64,000 nucleotides of DNA from contig CM040126.1 in assembly GCA_022559845.1 (NCBI GenBank), forward strand, positions 46,680,458 through 46,744,457. Reading direction: 5' to 3'. The notes below the pieces were generated by a model, which had not been told where the DNA came from, ran no database searches, and saw nothing but the letters and a program-made list of their open reading frames with translations. The translations under genes were made by a program, and so were the position numbers. Position 1 is the first letter of the stretch; the number at the start of each line of letters is the position of its first letter. Source of the DNA: Amorphophallus konjac. Taxonomy: Eukaryota; Streptophyta; Magnoliopsida; Alismatales; Araceae. Positions 1 through 12,131 of this stretch are shown here, one piece after another.

Positions 1-2440
1 GTCGGCTAGCTTACATCCGCAGGTTCATCTCCAACCTATCAGCACGCTGCCAACCCTTTCACAGACTGATGATGAAGAATGCGCCCTTTAACTGGGGGCA
101 CGAATGCCAGCACGCGCTCGACCAGCTGAAAGATTACCTGAAGACCCCGCTAGTCCTGGGGGCACTTGTCAAAGGCAGACCACTCATTCTTTATATAGCG
201 GCCACCGAATATTCACTAGGGGCAATGCTTACCCAGAATAATGACGAGGGGAAGGAACATGCTCTCTACTACCTCACCCAAAGATTGGTGGGAGCGGAGG
301 CCAAGTACACCCCGATCGAGAAGGTCTGCCTTGCCTTGGTCTTCGCAGTCAAGAAGCTGAGGCACTACATGCTATCCCATGAAGTGAGTCTAGTATCCAG
401 AGATGATCCTATCAAGCACATTCTCTCCCAGCCAGTCCCGAAGGGGCGTCTTGGCAAGTGGGCCATACTGCTGATGGAGTTTGACATAACCTATGTGCCG
501 CAGAAGGCCATTAAAGGGCAAGCCGTCGCGGACTTCTTCGCGGCACACCCTGTGCCCGAAGACTCCCCGTTGGCCACGGAGCTACCTGAAGATGAAACAC
601 TGGAAGTGGACCAGGTCCAACAGGTCGTCTGGAAGCTGTACTTTGACGGGACCTCAAGAACAGAAACGACCCCGTCCGGACGTACCAAATTATGGGCTGG
701 AGCCAGCATCGTCCTCAAATCTCCAGATGGGGAAGTAGTGCACACTTCCTACTGCATCAACAAGCCCTGCACAAATAATGAAGTAAAGTATGAAGCTCTG
801 ATCATTGGCCTCCAAGTGGCCCTCCAAATGGAGATTAAAATGCTGCAAGTATTTGGCGATTCACTGCTAGTCGTCAAGCAAGTCCAAGGACAGTTTGATG
901 TCTGGAAACCCGAGCTACTCCCTTATCACACTAAGGCAAAAGGGCTCATGGATCGATTCTACTTCATTGAGATAGGCCATGTCGCCAGAGGGGAAAATGC
1001 ACAAGCCGACACCCTGGCAAAATTAGCAAGCTCGTTGGCGGTGCTGCCAGATGGATTGCTCAATATCCAGGTGATAAATAAGCGCCAAGTGCCTAGCATG
1101 ATAGAAGAATTAGAAGAAGAAGAACTGGAGGTCGCTGCAGCAGAAGCTGTCGGCCTACCTGACTGGAGAGACCCTCTTATGCAGTGGTTCAAATACCAGC
1201 AATTGTCCAAGTAGAGAGAAGAAAAGATCAAGCTAATCAGAACCAAGGACTCTTACGAGCTCCGAAACAGAATATTGTTCCGAATTGTGGCTGACGCCAA
1301 ATAGAAGCTACTCCTCAGATGCTTGTCCACTGAAGAGGCCTGGAGAGTTATGAAGGAAGTCCATGCCGGGACAGCTGGTGCACACCAAGCGGGACCGAAA
1401 ATGAAGATTGAAATAAAGAAGCCTACTACTGGCCGGTAATGTTTGACGACTGCAGTAAATACGCTAAGTCGTGTCAAAAGTGTCAGGAGCATGCCACTAT
1501 ACCCAGAAGGCCACCCGTGCCGTTGCATCCAACAGTGCCCAGTTGGCCATTTGCCCAATGGGGAACAGACGTCGTGGGTCCCTTGCCCGCGTCATCCGCT
1601 GGCTGCAAGTACATTCTGGCGGCCACTGATTATTTCTCCCACTGGGCAGAAGCTGTCGCCCTAAGGGAGGTCACCGGGGAGATCATGGTCAGATTTGTCC
1701 GCCGCAACATCATATTCCGATTTGGCACCCTCGACTGAATTATCTCAGATAATGGCAACCACTTCCGTAATCAGAAGGTCTACCGACTGGCAGAAAAATA
1801 CAAAATTGACTGTAGGACGTCAACTCCCTACAATCCACAGACCAATGGCCTCGCTGAAGCATTCAACAAAACCTTGTGCACTCTCCTAGCCAAAACTGTT
1901 AGTTCCAACAAAAGGGACTGGGAAGAGAAGATGTACGAAGCGCTATGGGCATACCGGACCGTATACAAGACCCCAACAGGTTGCTCGCCTTTCTCCGTAG
2001 TATACGGCTCGGAGGTAATTGTCCCCATCGAATTGGAGATACCCTCCCTCAGGGTCGCCATTCAACACAGGCTTGTCCGTGAAGGGCAGACCAATGTCGA
2101 GCGAAGACTCGAAGAGCTCTCCAGTTTTAAAGGAAAATGGCTCCAGGCCCAACAGAACATCAAGGTCTATCAGGCCCGAATAGCGCGTGCCTTCGAAAAA
2201 CTTGTCAAGGAACGCGAATTCTAGAGAGGCGACCTCGTCATGGTCAAGAGAAGAGACGTCATGGCCGCCAACCCGAAGGGCAAGCTGAATGAAAATTGGC
2301 TCAGACCCTACGTAGTCCAAAAAGCCTACGAGGGCGGAGCCTATGTAATTGTTAACCACCGTGGGGAAGTTCAATTCCCGCCCCTTAATGGAAGACACTT
2401 GAGATTGTATCACGCTCCAGTGCCTCCATTCGATGAATAA
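1..2440 (+). pseudogene. Tat1 pol, C-terminal part (RT end, two RNases H, integrase), broken
   Basis: Reads from the RT thumb (nt 1-130) into a first RNase H (about 150-470) and then a second RNase H (about 636-1050) with FDG (nt 642), a VKYEAL stretch, FGDSLLV and NAQADTLAKL, i.e. the D-E-D-D set. Integrase follows (about 1330-2200): an H-H-C-C finger ending CQKC, then GTDVVGPL, ISDNG and NGLAEAFN (the DDE triad), and a C-terminal GDLVMVKRR tail ending at the TGA/TAA near 2440. The sequence is closely collinear with Tat2 pol. Breaks: TAG at 1212 and near 1302, a frameshift just before 1439 where the lysine-rich stretch lost bases, TGA at 1736 (CGA in Tat2) and TAG at 2222. The first RNase H reads YIAAT where the catalytic Asp is normally found, so it is degenerate, as is usual in this lineage. 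Not functional as it stands. Confidence 0.92.
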
Positions 2441-2789
2441 TATTATCCTTCACCCTATTTTGGGTGGAGTTGCACGATTGTTGTCCGAATGGTTTGGTCA
2501 CTATTCATGTTTTCTAAAATAAAAGAGAAGAGGAAAAAGAGAAGAGAGAAAAGAAAAAGGGGAAAGAAAAGAAGAAAAAAAAAGAAGAAAGAAAAAAAAG
2601 AAGAAGAAAGAAAAAAAAGCTGACGATAAAAAATGACAAATGATAAAAAGGGGGGGGGGGAGAAGAAAAGAAAAAAAAGAGAAGAAAAGAGAAGGGAAAA
2701 GGGGAGACGATCTCCCATTTCGAATCATTGTCCCATGTCGGCGGGGATACCAAGAATCGAATAGACCACGTCAGCTCCGCCGCCCTATT
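2441..2789 (+). other. Tat1 post-pol spacer with polypurine tract
   Basis: Non-coding. From about 2516 to 2705 the plus strand is almost pure A/G (GAAAAGA-type runs, with a G10 run near 2651), and the opposite strand is pyrimidine-only. It lies between the pol stop and the tandem array. A similar purine tract recurs at 19615-19760 on the other side of aORF1. It is not the plus-strand primer PPT, which sits at 20041. Confidence 0.7.
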
Positions 2790-3860
2790 GGCACCGATGA
2801 ATATTCCCTTTGACTTGGACCTCCCGTCCAGATCATTGATTAAAAAAAACTCTTCTCTCCGTCCCTTCGGGCGATGATTACCCCTTTGATTTGGACCTCC
2901 CGTCCAGGTCATTGATTAAACAAACTCTTCTCTCCGTCCCTTCGGGCGGTGAATATCCCCTTTGACTTGGACCTCCCGTCCAGGTCATTGATTAAACAAA
3001 CTCTTCTCTCCATCCCTTCGGGCGGTGATTGCCCCTTTGATTTGGACCTCCCGTCTAGGTCATTGATTAAACAAACTCTTCTCTCCGTCCCTTCGGGCGG
3101 TGATTACCCCTTGATTTGGACCTCCCATCTAGGTCATTGATTAAACAAAACCTTCTCTCTGTCCCTTCGGGCGGTGATTACCCCTTTGATTTGGACCTCC
3201 CATCCAGAGCATTGATTAAACAAACTCTTCTCTCCGTCCCTTCGGGCGGTGATTACCCCTTTGACTTGGACCTCCCGTCTAGGTCATTGATTAAATAAAA
3301 TCTTCTCTCCGTCCCTTCGGGCGGTGATTACCCCTTTGATTTGGACCTCCCATCCAGGTCATTGATTAAACAAACTCTTCTCTCCGTCCCTTCGGGCGGT
3401 GATTACCCCTTTGACTTGGACCTCCCGTCCAGGTCATTGATTAAATAAACTCTTCTCTCTGTCCCTTCGGGCGGTGATTACCCCTTTGATTTGGACCTCC
3501 CATCCAGGTCATTGATTAAACAAACTCTTCTCTCCGTCCCTTCGGGCGGTGATTACCCCTTTGATTTGGACCTCCCGTCCAGAGCATTGATTAAACAAAC
3601 TCTTCTCTCCGTCCCTTCGGGCGGTGAATATCCCATTTGACTTGGACCTCCCGTCCAGGTCATTGATTAAACAAACCCTTCTCTCCGTCCCTTTGGGGTG
3701 GTGAATATCCCCTTTGATCTGGACCTCCAGTCCAGGTCATTGATTAAACAAACTCTTCTCTCCATCCCTTTGGGGTGGTGAATATTCCCTTTGATTTGGA
3801 CCTCCCGTCCAGATCATCGACTAGACGAACTCCTCTCACCGTCCCTTCGGGTGACGAATA
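2790..3860. repeat. 75-bp tandem array, about 14 copies, 3' region of Tat1
   Basis: Direct repeat with exact 75-bp spacing through most of the array; GTCCCTTCGGGCGG starts at 3161, 3236 and 3311, and one copy is 74 bp. Each unit has a GTCCCTTCGGG block, a GGACCTCCCGTCCAGGTC block and an ATTGATTAAACAAACTC block. The second block contains a 5-bp inverted repeat, GACCT...AGGTC. Copies differ by scattered substitutions and the array edges decay. Because 75 is a multiple of 3, a 25-residue repeat stays open on the plus strand over several copies; I see no reason to call it a gene. Tandem arrays in the 3' untranslated region are a known trait of Tat elements and can seed satellite DNA. Confidence 0.93.
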
Positions 3861-4331
3861 ACCCAATCTCTGACCGAGGCCCCCGCCTAAGGCTAGTGTG
3901 CAATTCCGACGCCGTGGCGAGACCGGTAATCCTCCCGTTTGGCATGGTGGAATGGTCCCCTCGTCCTTCTTCTGGAAGGACGAGCACTCTCCCGTGCACT
4001 AACGCGGACCCCTACCTGGTTCTCCGTAGGCAGACTACCGTGAAGACTTACACTCTACCGACATGTTCCGGCACTACGAAAAAGAGAAAAAAAAATAAAA
4101 GAACAAAAATATATAGAAGAGAAAAAAAGGGGGAGAAATAAAGACAAAAAAAGAGAAGGAGAAAGATCTCCTAGGGTGAATGCCAGGCGTGCCAAAAAGA
4201 CAAATATGAAACGGTGGTGTTCTATTCCTTTCAAAAGAGATTAAATTACATGTGCTTCGGGGTATACTCTTGTGTTACATTTCAAAAAGGGGGGGAAGAA
4301 TAGAAAAGAGAGGAGGGGAGTGGCGCTCAAT
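3861..4331. other. Spacer between array and aORF1 3' end, with a perfect hairpin
   Basis: No gene. A perfect 10-bp inverted repeat with a 5-nt loop lies at 3960-3969 / 3975-3984 (CTCGTCCTTC ... GAAGGACGAG). An A-rich stretch (4078-4165) follows. On the minus strand, 4331 down to about 4220 is the expected 3' UTR of aORF1, so this is where the two convergent transcripts would meet. Confidence 0.6.
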
Positions 4332-6507
4332 CTATGCCCCGGAAGATCTCCTCGAGAGGAGGATCCCGACGCAAGGGAAATCCACCATGTCCCGTAGTCG
4401 GCTCCTTTGTCCCTCAAGACGCACTAGCTCGATCCCCACGGATGTCGTCTCGACCTTGGTGACAGCTAGCTCCTTAGTCTCTCTCGCCACGGCCGCCTCG
4501 GCCTCGACGAGATCGGACTCGGCTGCGGCGAGTTAGCCCTTCAGTTTCTTGATTCTGCTCGTGAGGGCGTGGACACGGCGGTGGCCTTCATCCAGGGCCT
4601 TTTCATGCCGCTCCTCGTTGCCCTTCCGCGTCTCCAGGACCTTTATGTACTCATCCTCCTGGGCGCTGATGGCGGCAAATTCCCCGGGGGCCTGCATCTC
4701 GAGAAACTCACGACGATTGACATATTTCAGCAACAGCAAAACCCGCCGCGACCATTCCTCTAGCGGGCAACCCATCACCTGCAGCGCCCCGGTCAACTGC
4801 ATGACCACGGTGTGCACCCCCCGGTAGGTGAGAGAGGGGTCGGCGAAGATCATCGACCTCAGCGCCAGCAGCGTCTGCCCGACTGGCATGTCTGAGGTGG
4901 CATGACCTATTGAGGGTAAGGCCGAACTCCACTGCGCTGTCCACCGCCGCCCACAAGTCTGCATTTACCGCAGCTGAGGAAGACGGAAGAGTGGCAGCTA
5001 GGTCGCTCGAGTGTCTGACTTCGATGGACGACCCCCGGCCGGCCACCCGCCAGAGGAGCAGGCAAGACCATGGCTGAATCACCCGACGCCGTTATCAGAA
5101 GAGCCTGCTCCACCTCCTCCGTCGGGACGGAACCAGGGTTTGCCGCTACTGCCAGTGTTTTCAAAATCACGCCCGTCGCTCCCGAAAGACTCGCTGCCTC
5201 TTGTGCCCGGGAACCTTGCGAGAGCGCAATGAGGCCCGCCAATATCTTCTGTAGAGCCGGGTCTTCTGCGAGCGCCAAGAATTTTCGGATGGGAGGAAGT
5301 GGGACCGCAAGCTGTGGCTCAATTCCTGATTGCACGGGAAAGGCAAAGGACTCCGCATTTGCTCCCCAGAGCGAAGTCAGCCTCTCCTTCACCAGCTGCC
5401 CAAAAGACAGTCTCCGCTTGGCGATGGCCTTGCGAGTCCGACCGGCAGATGCTTCCCGGGGCGCCGGTGTTACCTGGCCATGCAGAGCAGGGTTGGACAC
5501 TCACCACCTGAGGCGAATTGTCAAAGTATGGAGAGGCAAATAAGAGCTGAGAGGTCCCCATGCTTAGCTCAACCACCGAAACTATGCCACTTTCCGGTGC
5601 TATCTCCCCTTCCTCCAGAGGCTCGTCCGTCGATGCCGCAGCTTTCGCAGCCACTTGGGGAGCATCGCCCGATTCAAATCAAAAGCAAATTAGCATTCCC
5701 CAGGAAAATCCAAGGAAGAGGAGCCAATGTTCATAATTATTTCTGCCCCCACCTGTGGCGGCACTCCAATCTCCGGTACGGAAATATCAGAAGTCCCTGC
5801 GGTCACCTCCTGCCGCAAAACCTCGACCAGGGAGGCCAGCTTCTCCAAGCCTGTAGTGGCTATTTATGGTGAAGTGTTCGGCACGCCCAGGGTATGCGTC
5901 TCTGCGACCTCGGTTGAAGATTGCTCCTGGTTTTCAAAACAAAAAGAACCAAAGAAGTAAGAGCAGTGAATGGCCGCGGGGGAAGCCCCGCATGAATAGA
6001 CGTATACTTACAAAGGCCCTCTCCACTAGACTTAAAGAGGCGGTCAATAGGGGAGCCTTCAACATCGGCTCAGAAAGCCCGGGCCCCCGAGAGGAGCCCT
6101 CGTCTGAAGCTACCTCGTCGGAAGAGCAGTCATAATCTACCTTCTCACCCGACGAGGACTTGGTCGGGGCAAGCACCTCTCTCGCTGGCGAGGAAGCCTC
6201 CACCTTGAGGTCGATGATCGGCACACCCTCACCCAGGCTATGCAATGATGATATGCCGGATCTTGACTTCCTCCTCGCGTATGTACGCGTCACCGAGAGA
6301 TGCAGACGGGCCCCCAACAGTCTGATAACCGCTACGCCGATGTCTGCCATATAGGAGAAAAGGTGGATCATGTTAGAACCATTGAGTTCCTGAAAGATGA
6401 AAGAGATCAGTTGAGCTGGCAAGGATGACTACCTCCTTTGACTTCTATAATGGGGAGTGGTTCATGGACGGTCTCCTTGACGGGCTGCGCTGTCCCAGGA
6501 GCTGTAG
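4332..6507 (-). pseudogene. aORF1, 3' exons (distal to the element N insertion)
   Basis: Continuation of the gene that starts at 18593, read on the minus strand after element N. The interrupted exon resumes at 6502 (6503-6507 is the duplicated target) and ends at 6433. A GT-AG intron at 6432-6344 follows, then an acidic Ser-rich exon (6343-6012), an intron at 6011-5927, and a long exon from 5926 to the TAG at 4332-4334. The last exon ends in a helical, coiled-coil-like region (QVMGCPLEEWSRRVLLLLKY, then charged heptad-like sequence) that aligns with the end of aORF2 (QAMGCPLDTWAQRVLLLLKF). Frame breaks: a TAA shortly after 5926, a frameshift near 4910 and a TAG near 4533. The function of the C-terminal region is unknown; the coiled coil suggests self-association. 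A further intron (GTGGGGG...CCCAAG, about 5785-5660) is possible but weakly supported. Confidence 0.75.
6503..6507. repeat. Target-site duplication of element N, left copy (TGTAG)
   Basis: TGTAG at 6503-6507 matches TGTAG at 14899-14903 exactly, flanking an element with TG...CA ends. Joining the two sides through one copy restores the aORF1 exon in frame. Confidence 0.92.
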
Positions 6508-9261
6508 TGATGTGAAACAACCCCTCGGACATAGAATTGCAAGCAATACAATGATTTTGGCAACGTGACACAAGCGGATTCACTCGCGTTGGCACACTCG
6601 GGTCTGTAGGAGGGCCAGCGATGACGGTGAGGGTCCGATGTTGGACCTCAATGTTCCAAGGGTATGGCCAGCTAAGGATGGACCCCAATGGGCCAGGGAT
6701 GCCCCAATTCCGTGGGCGGCCAGCACGCCCAGGGCGTGGGATGTAGTGGTTCTCTCTCAACTCGCTCCGCGGTGGCACTCAAATCGATGATATTTTGAGA
6801 TCGGGCGCTCACTCACCGACCGACGGCACTAAGCAGCAATACTAAACAAGCAAAGCAATTCCAGTAGAGTAGGGCAACCCGAGGCTCACCTGATCGGTGT
6901 GAAGACACCGATCCCGGTCGGAGACGAGGGCGAGCGGGGAAGTGTGGATTCCCCGCACACTGCGCCGATGAAGCTTGACCTGTTTAAAGATTACAATAAC
7001 TACACCTCACACAGGAGGGTGGACTTGGGGTGGGGATTTTTGTATTACAAGTCAAACACTACCTCCGCATAGGGAGGGGCGCTAAGCCGGCCAGGCGGGG
7101 AGGGGAGATAAGCTCGACTGCGCCGACGGAGCACCCGGCCGAATCTGCCCGGGTCTGGGACAGCAAGATAGGGGGTCGATGTAGTCACCGCTGTGAGCTC
7201 CCCTGGACTAAGAACTTGATGAGACTTACGCCAAAATGTTGCTGATGTACCCAGGTACGACTGTGATTTTTAGTGGGTGGTCCTGAGGTCGTCGCCGGCG
7301 GGGACGGGCTCTGGAACAGGTCCCTTGCGTGCAGAAGCAGACTGTTCCCAGGGACAGCAGCGGATGGCCGAAGTCACCACGGCAGCTCCCGAAGTCCGAA
7401 TGAGGCGGGACCAAGTCAAGGACGTCTGTGGATGAGTCTACTTCGCAGCAAAATCAACGGGGAAGCCGGATGAGGTCGGTGGAGACCGGGGGACCCAAAA
7501 AGGTGCTGACAGGTTGTAGCAGACTTGGGGAAGCAGCGGGGAGCAGTCGGAGGATAAATTTGATAACTCTGTCCCACGGAACCCAAATGCAGTTCTGTTT
7601 CCTGATCCTGGAAGAGGACAGGACTTTGAGGAACTTTGATGTAGAAACCTCGGCTTGGTTATGATAGGGTCCGCCGTGGCACAACTTCATTTCAGGTTCA
7701 GGTACTCGGTGGCAGTAACTCGGCAGCAGCTATCTGATACGAACAGTGACTTGCAGAAAATACCCCGGCCGTTCCCGAACTCTAAATCACAAGCCGTTGG
7801 AGTTTCTGGAATCGTGGTCGAGTCTACTTCGCAGAAAAATTGACGGGGAAGCCGGATGAGGTTGGTGGAGACCGGGGGAACCAAGAAGGTGCTGACAGGT
7901 CGAAGCAGACTTGGGGAAGCAGCTTGGAGCAGTCGGAGGAGAAACTCTATAACTCTGTCTCACGGAACCCGAACGTAGTTCTGCTTCCTGATTCTGGAAG
8001 AGGACAGGACGTGGAAGAACTTTGATGAAGAGGCCTCGGCTTGGTTCTGCTAGGGTTTGCCGTGGCACAGCTTCAAAACCGGTTCTGGTACTCTGCAGGG
8101 GGAGCCCAGCGCAGTCAGGGGAGAATGGCTCTCCCGGACAGCCCCGAACTCGGAATGGGATGAGATCACCTCGCTTGCGAAGAAGACTCGCAGACCTTTC
8201 CGTCAATGTAGGAAACGCCCCCAGGAGCTTCGGGAAGAGGTCGTGGGTAGCACTGCAACTGGAGGCTGTTCTGCAGGTCTTCAGCTGTATGCAAATGAGA
8301 AGGGGGAAAAGGGTGGAGGGGTGGTTCCTTTGGTGGAAGGAGAGGGGAAATGGTTGCTTTGGTGATGGGGAATGGTTGGGAGGTGGCAAGGGGAGGTGAG
8401 GGAGGAAGGAGGGGCGGAGCTAGCAGGGGAGGGGGGTGATTGCGCAAATGGTCAAGGGGGGGTGGAGGTGGGGAGATGGGGGCGCAAGTGGCTTGGGGAA
8501 ATGGGGAGGGTTCCCTTCGATTTGGGTGGAGGGTTAATGGAGGTGCTAATGGGGGCCTAGGGAAGGGGAAGAGTTGCTTTGGGAAGGGGAAAGGGTGTGT
8601 AGGAGAATGGATTCTCCCTTGGGAATGTGAAGGGGTTGTATGGGGAAGGGGAAAGGTTGCTTGGGAAGAGGGAGAGGTGCCTAGGAGAAAGGGGTTCCAC
8701 CTAGGGGTTAGAGGGGTAGTAAATGGAAGGTATGGGGAAGGGGGAGGGGTCTTAAATAGAGGTGAATAGGGAGGAGAGAGAGTGAATTTCGAATTTGGAG
8801 TGAGGAGGAGAGAGAATGGAGTTCGCCCCCTTTAGGGAGAGAGAGAAGAAGAGAGAGAGAGAGCTAGAGAGAGAGAGAGATGCACAAATGTCTTGGAAAA
8901 TTTTTACTCAAATATTCATTAGCTTCCAACTGAGGGATTGGGGTCCTATTTATAGGAAACCCACTTTTACATATAAGACCCTGACTTTTAACATACTAAC
9001 AGATAACCAAGGAAGGGGGGTGCGCCCATGGGCCTAGCCCAAAGAAATAGGCCCAATAGCAAGCACCATAGCCTAATAAGACTCGAACTTAGGGAAATGA
9101 CTTAATAACCTAGGTACAAGACTCAAATAAAAGGCAAATTACATGAGTAGAAAATGAAAATTACATCATAAAACTCGAAATAACGTGGTGAACAAGATGT
9201 AGCTTAGGCGGCGAGTATCGGGATCCTCGATCATATGAAATTGCTGGTGATGTCCTCATCA
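6508..9261 (-). repeat. Element N 3' LTR (2754 bp)
   Basis: Direct copy of 12152-14898. On the element's own strand it runs TGATGAGGAC ... TTTCACATCA. It contains a TATA-like CCTATAAATAGG (minus, about 8950), a (GA)n tract at about 8826-8881, and an internal duplication in which the 7432-7690 block recurs at 7818-8075 (offset about 386 bp). The G-rich stretch 8290-8760 is pyrimidine-rich on the element strand. It retains 13 bases (CGCCCATGGGCC region near 9021) that are missing from the right LTR. Confidence 0.92.
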
Positions 9262-12054
9262 TATCCTCGGGGTGCGAAAAACTCGACTCTGTCGAGTATG
9301 GGCCCACCGGGGAAGTGGTACTCTCCAGAAACTCAGAGTGAGCCTCAACTTCCAAACTCAACCCTGCGTCCGCAACCAGGGGATGGTCCCTCATCCTCTT
9401 GAGGTGGCTCAGGCGCACCCTCTTGCTGGTGATGGGACCCTGCTTGCCTAGTATTGCCTTCGTGTGCACACGTCGGACTCTCAGGCCGTTTTTTGGTGGC
9501 TCTCCCAGGGTGTCCCTCTCAAAGGAAGATAAAGGCTCGAGGCACTCACTAGGATCCACCGCGGTGCCCATATAGGGTGCCGGATCCACCATGTGGATAA
9601 TGGGGTGAATCCCAAAACCCATTAGTAAGTCCAACCCGATGGCCGGGTTGCCAAAATCACTTGGAACTTGGGAAGGTCCAAGTCCACGTGCCCTCGAATT
9701 GGAGGTGACCCTAGGGTAGAGCCACTCCAAAGCCATCATCACCAGATTACCTACTTGGAATTCCAAGTGGCGCTCGCAAACTTTTGCCCGCTCTTTGTGA
9801 ACCTCACCGCTCGTTGTTAGATGCTTGCATGAATGTGTATGCCATGTACTATGATGCGGTGTGGGTGTGAAAAGCTTGGTGTGTAAAGGTGGACCGGGGC
9901 AACCGTAAATTGACCTATCATGTTGTGATGCCATGTGGACCTTGATGCACTTAGGTGGACCGGGGCAGCCACAAATGGCCCTATCATGCCTGAGGTGGAT
10001 GAAGAGTGGGGGAGGACCAGCATGTCCAAATGTGGCTCTATCAGGTATGGGTGCAATGAATGCCGGAGGACCTGGACTTCCATGTAGACTCCTATCATGC
10101 ATAAGATGGATGATGAATGGGGGTGGACCTACATATCCAAATGTGAACCTGTCATGCACCGGACCTAGTGTGTATGAGACACAAATGAGATGACTAGCCC
10201 TACCAGGTGGGGCAAAATGTTGTGGCACATGCATTACAATCAAGATGGTCCCATCTTTAGGTGGGGGTGGATTTGGGGGTTTCCACTCATAGGGGTCGAA
10301 GGGGTCCAAGAAGGTGGATATTTTGGGATAGGTCACTTCCTCATTTCCTAGGTGGACGTCACCCTCGGTCATGGCTCTCATAGTGTGAACTAAGTAGTGG
10401 AATGGGTGGGTTGGGTTCAACATGGTGGGTGAGGGTAGGAGGGAGTGGGTGGTGGGTAAGGCGGCTAGGTCCCATGGGTTCAATGTCTTCCATAGGGAGG
10501 GATCAAAGGGGTCATGGAATGTGTTACCAAGGAAGGGGTATTCTATCTCCTCAAGGTCTTCAAATGATGGTGAGTTCTCCTTCTTAAATGAAGTAGTTGA
10601 ACCGAAATCCTTGGCGGGTTGGTTGGCCATGAATGGAGGGCTTGGCATCCTACCCGAAATAAGCAACTCTAATTTGCGGATAGCATCGGGCTCTTCGGGT
10701 GTTGGGAGGAATAAAAGAAGGTCGCTAGTGTAGCAACCCACAGTGTATATCGAGGAGATGGACCCGACACATAGGTGTAGGAGGTCAAAGCTCCTAGGTT
10801 GGTCGGCTACAGTGGTCAACATGCTAGTTAACTCCATTTGCCAAGATAGACCCTTAAGAAAATCCCCTAATGTTTCCACCTGATAGGATGATTGGATTGT
10901 GGTGTAATAGGTGGGTAAGGGTACTATAGGGAGGTTTTGTTCCATAGGAGGGCAAACATGGGCCATGAGATCTCTAAATGGGTACTCCTTTAGCCAACGT
11001 GAAAGGGGTTCTCCTAAGATGAGCTCGGCCCCTACTAGGGAGGGTGGTGTAAGGTGAAGTCCACCATGTGAAGTTTCTTCTTCTTCCTGGACATGGGTGA
11101 TCTCCATGGCGGGGGTTGGGTCCAGAGTATTCACCACTATGGGGTCGGGTATGGGGATCATGGTTTCCTCTACCAAGGAGGTGAGTAAGTCCATTGTTTG
11201 TGGGGTGATGATGACTGGCATATGGCTCTTTTGGGGTGGTGGGTAATGGGGGACTTGGGATAGGATGGGGAGGGGTAGAAGTGGAGGCCTAGGTTGGGCA
11301 TCTTGTAATTCATGGGGGAGGGTGCACCCCATTTGGCTCAATGGGTCTTCTTTGGGTAGGAATGAGTTCTCTTGACCTATTTGGGCCTCATATTCTTCTT
11401 CCCAATCTAGGGGAGCCTCATAGTCTTCGGTCACCTCCGTAAGTTCCTTTTGGAAATGGGTGGGATGAGGATTTGTGGAAGCTTGTGGGGTGTGGGTTTG
11501 ATGGGGAATGTTAGGTTGGGTGGTGGCCAATTTGGTTTTAATGGTGGTGGTGATCGGGATTGGAATCATTTGGGGTGGTGGAGATTGGACCCTAAGGGAG
11601 GTCTTGGGTTGACGGGGAGGGAAAGGGGGAGTGGGAGTGCTCCTCGGGTTATGGTTCTCAAGGTAGGAGTGGGAAGGTCGGGGAGCGTAGTTCTTCCTAA
11701 GATGAAGGTAGGAGTGGGAGGGTCGGGGAGCGTAGATCTTCCTAAGCTCAATCTTCATCTCTTCCCATGATCCTATGGGTTCTTGCCTCCAAATCCTTCT
11801 TAAGCTCACTATGCGTTCCCACTCCTTCTGGCTTGTCCCCGAAGCCACCCTGTGGCCCTGCGGACCCTAGCATGTCCATAGACCCTAGTCCTATCAAAGT
11901 GTTTATCCATGGTAGCCTCCCACTTTAGGTAGGCATTAGGATTGGATCCGTCAAAACTAAGGTCTCCTTCTAGGATGATGTCCATGAGGAGGGGGTCAAT
12001 CGGACTCTTGTGGACGGCCGTGTTGAGGGGACTTAACCAATGTGGAGTGTACAT
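9161..12054 (-). CDS. Element N ORF: gag-like start fused to GPP-repeat linker and integrase tail (frameshifted)
   Basis: Starts at ATG 12054 in one frame (to about 11850: a YLKWEATMDKHFDR stretch like the gag of element C, YLEWETAMDQYFEW). It continues after a frameshift as an 895-codon frame (11848-9161) with IWRQEPIGSWEEMKIELRK, matching gag RGEPIDTWEGMKNQLRN. The middle (about 11700-9850) is Pro-rich, low-complexity and not recognisable. Near 10170-9870 there are five HDRxxxGxxGPP repeats. The end (HLEFQVGNLVMMALEWLYPR) resembles the region before the chromodomain in element C (HQEFHVGDFVMVRTESLSP). The stop lies about 100 nt inside the 3' LTR. No protease, YxDD or DDE motifs. It probably supplies a gag-like product, if anything. 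Confidence 0.7.
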
Positions 12055-12131
12055 GATGATGCACTGGGTGGCCCGAAAATGACGCTAAATGCGAATGCGC
12101 CCTAGGACCAACTTGTAGAGAGACAAGTTAT

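Noticed and set aside
2455..2912. Phe/Ser-rich minus-strand frames
   Set aside because: Translation of the polypurine tract's complement.
2790..3860. CRISPR-like array
   Set aside because: The 75-bp units are contiguous tandem repeats with no unique spacers, and the context is a plant retrotransposon.
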